In this document: positions 62,842-64,000 of the stretch, piece after piece | Layout: the number at the start of each line of letters is the position of its first letter | Numbering within the stretch: the first letter of the stretch is position 1 | Assembly: GCA_903835235.1 (NCBI GenBank) | Contig: CAILMF010000058.1 | Coordinates: 1-64,000 of the forward strand | Source of the DNA: an uncultured Rhodospirillales bacterium | GTDB lineage: Bacteria > Pseudomonadota > Alphaproteobacteria > Acetobacterales > Acetobacteraceae | Reading direction: 5' to 3' | DNA: 64,000 nucleotides | Program-made: the position numbers and the translations under genes | Notes under the pieces: model-generated | What the model saw: the letters and a program-made list of their open reading frames with translations, nothing else | Told to the model about the DNA's origin: nothing | Database searches by the model: none

Positions 62842-64000
62842 TGCGTGGCGTGCAGCAGGCTGAGCTGACGCTCGGTATTGTCCTGCGTGTCGGTCAGCGG
62901 AATGGCGTAGTCGCCGGTGAAGCAGGCATCGCAATAGGCCGGCTTGGCGGCGTCCCGCCCCGGCTGGCCCAGCGCGCGGTACAGGCCATCCAGCGAGATG
63001 AAGGCCAGGCTGTCCACGCCGATGATGCGGGCCATCTCCGCCACGTCGTGCTGCGCCGCCATCAGCTTGCCGCGCTCCGGCGTATCGATGCCGTAGTAGC
63101 AACTATGCGTGGTGGGCGGGGAGGAGATGCGCATATGCACCTCCTTGGCGCCCGCCGCGCGCACCATCTCCACGATCTTCTTGCTGGTGGTGCCGCGGAC
63201 GATGCTGTCATCCACCAGGATCACGCGCTTGCCCTCGATCATCGCCCGATTGGCGCTGTGCTTCAGCTTGACGCCCAGGTTGCGGATCTGGTCGGTCGGC
63301 TCGATGAAGGTGCGGCCGACATAGTGGTTGCGGATGATGCCGAGTTCGAACGGCACGCCGGCCTCGGTCGCGTAGCCCATGGCGGCGGGCACGCCGCTGT
63401 CCGGCACCGGCACCACCACATCGGCGGGCACATGGCTCTCCCGCGCCAATTCCTGGCCGATCCGCTTGCGCGTCTCATAGACCGGGATTCCCTCCATCAC
63501 CGAGTCGGGCCGGGCGAAGTAGATGTATTCGAAGATGCAGAACCGGCTCTGGCCGCGGCCGAACGGCTTGATGCTGCGGACACCGGCATCGTCGATGATG
63601 ACGATCTCGCCCGGCTCGATATCCCGCACGAACTCGGCGGAGACGATGTCCAGCGCGCAGCTCTCACTGGCCAGCACCCAGGAGACGGGCACGCCATCGG
63701 TGCCGCCGGTGCGGCCCAGCACCAGGGGGCGCACGCCCATCGGGTCGCGCGCGCCCATCAGCGCGCCATTGTGCAGCGCCACCAGGCTGTAGGCGCCCTG
63801 CACGCGGCGCAGCGCGTCGATCAGCCGCTCCTCCACCGCGGTGTACAGGCTGATCGCCATCAGCTGGATGAACAGCTCCGAGTCGGTGGTGCTCTGGAAC
63901 AGGCTGCCGCGCTTGACCAATTCGCGCTTCAGCGCATTGGCGTTGGTCAGGTTGCCGTTATGCGCCACGGCGAAGCCGCCGAACTCGAAATCCGCGAACA
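62838..64000 (-). CDS. purF: Amidophosphoribosyltransferase, 5' end cut by the window
   Basis: This is the C-terminal part (about 387 residues) of PurF, the first committed enzyme of purine synthesis. The 5' end lies beyond the window, so the N-terminal nucleophile Cys is not seen. Visible are VAHNGNLTNA, STTDSELFIQLMA and ARDPMGVRPLVLG of the glutaminase domain. The PRPP loop VILVDDSIVRGTTSKKIV, RISSPPTTHSCYYGID and a C-terminal CDACFTGDY follow. Apart from the missing start it looks intact. Confidence 0.95.
   Translation of the reverse strand, partial: FADFEFGGFAVAHNGNLTNANALKRELVKRGSLFQSTTDSELFIQLMAISLYTAVEERLIDALRRVQGAYSLVALHNGALMGARDPMGVRPLVLGRTGGTDGVPVSWVLASESCALDIVSAEFVRDIEPGEIVIIDDAGVRSIKPFGRGQSRFCIFEYIYFARPDSVMEGIPVYETRKRIGQELARESHVPADVVVPVPDSGVPAAMGYATEAGVPFELGIIRNHYVGRTFIEPTDQIRNLGVKLKHSANRAMIEGKRVILVDDSIVRGTTSKKIVEMVRAAGAKEVHMRISSPPTTHSCYYGIDTPERGKLMAAQHDVAEMARIIGVDSLAFISLDGLYRALGQPGRDAAKPAYCDACFTGDYAIPLTDTQDNTERQLSLLHATQ

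Overview
The window comes from a G+C-rich alphaproteobacterium, most likely an Acetobacteraceae member of the Roseomonas type. This is inferred from composition, from five orphan tripartite-tricarboxylate-type (Bug/TctC) receptors, and from gene orders such as fabD-fabG-acpP-fabF-mltG, rpsF-rpsR-rplI and acnA / ccmA-ccmB. I could run no database search. All names rest on motifs, length and context that I could read. No tRNA, rRNA, CRISPR array, transposase or integrase was seen.

Layout. 1-268 is a left-edge stretch with two large perfect or near-perfect palindromes. 269-6279 (minus) is a tightly packed catabolic or nucleotide-related run: a PfkB kinase, an N-carbamoyl-type amidohydrolase, a class 1B dihydroorotate dehydrogenase with its PyrK electron-transfer partner, a DsbA-like isomerase and a two-subunit CoA-transferase. 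6369-7322 is a Bug receptor. 7376-15883 (minus) is a fatty-acid beta-oxidation operon: acyl-CoA ligase, MerR regulator, thiolase, FadN-type multifunctional protein, FadE-type dehydrogenase and a family III CoA-transferase. A dyad that could be the MerR operator lies just upstream of it. 16003-20275 holds an SCP2 protein facing a thiolase-like / DUF35 / Bug / Rieske oxygenase operon. 20366-30242 is mixed accessory material: YdcF, a lectin-like secreted protein, a hydrolase, an EamA exporter, a quinone oxidoreductase, a LivK-like receptor, two tandem Bug paralogues and an orphan membrane protein. 30253-34494 is a complete ugpBAEC glycerol-3-phosphate importer. 34605-39504 holds a diaminopropionate-lyase-like enzyme, a DenD-like dehydrogenase and a Bug/TauD/hydrolase operon.

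The right half is mostly core genome: zf-CHCC protein and polA, mltG and the fab cluster, rpsF-rpsR-rplI, acnA, ccmAB, gpsA, rlmJ and purF (cut by the window edge). Accessory genes are set into it. These are a secreted seven-bladed-propeller/RTX protein (48686-50740), a strikingly AT-rich zinc-ribbon/DUF4145-like gene between rplI and acnA (53945-54775), and two 113-residue secreted paralogues (42798-43139 and 59012-59353), each followed directly by a palindromic repeat element.

The items most worth a second look are the PyrD-PyrK-carbamoylase operon (possible orotate reduction and breakdown), the foreign DUF4145-like gene, the repeat families (121-220 with 59364-59409; 43139-43289 with 21289-21313), the Cys-less thiolase-like/DUF35 pair, and the propeller-RTX protein.
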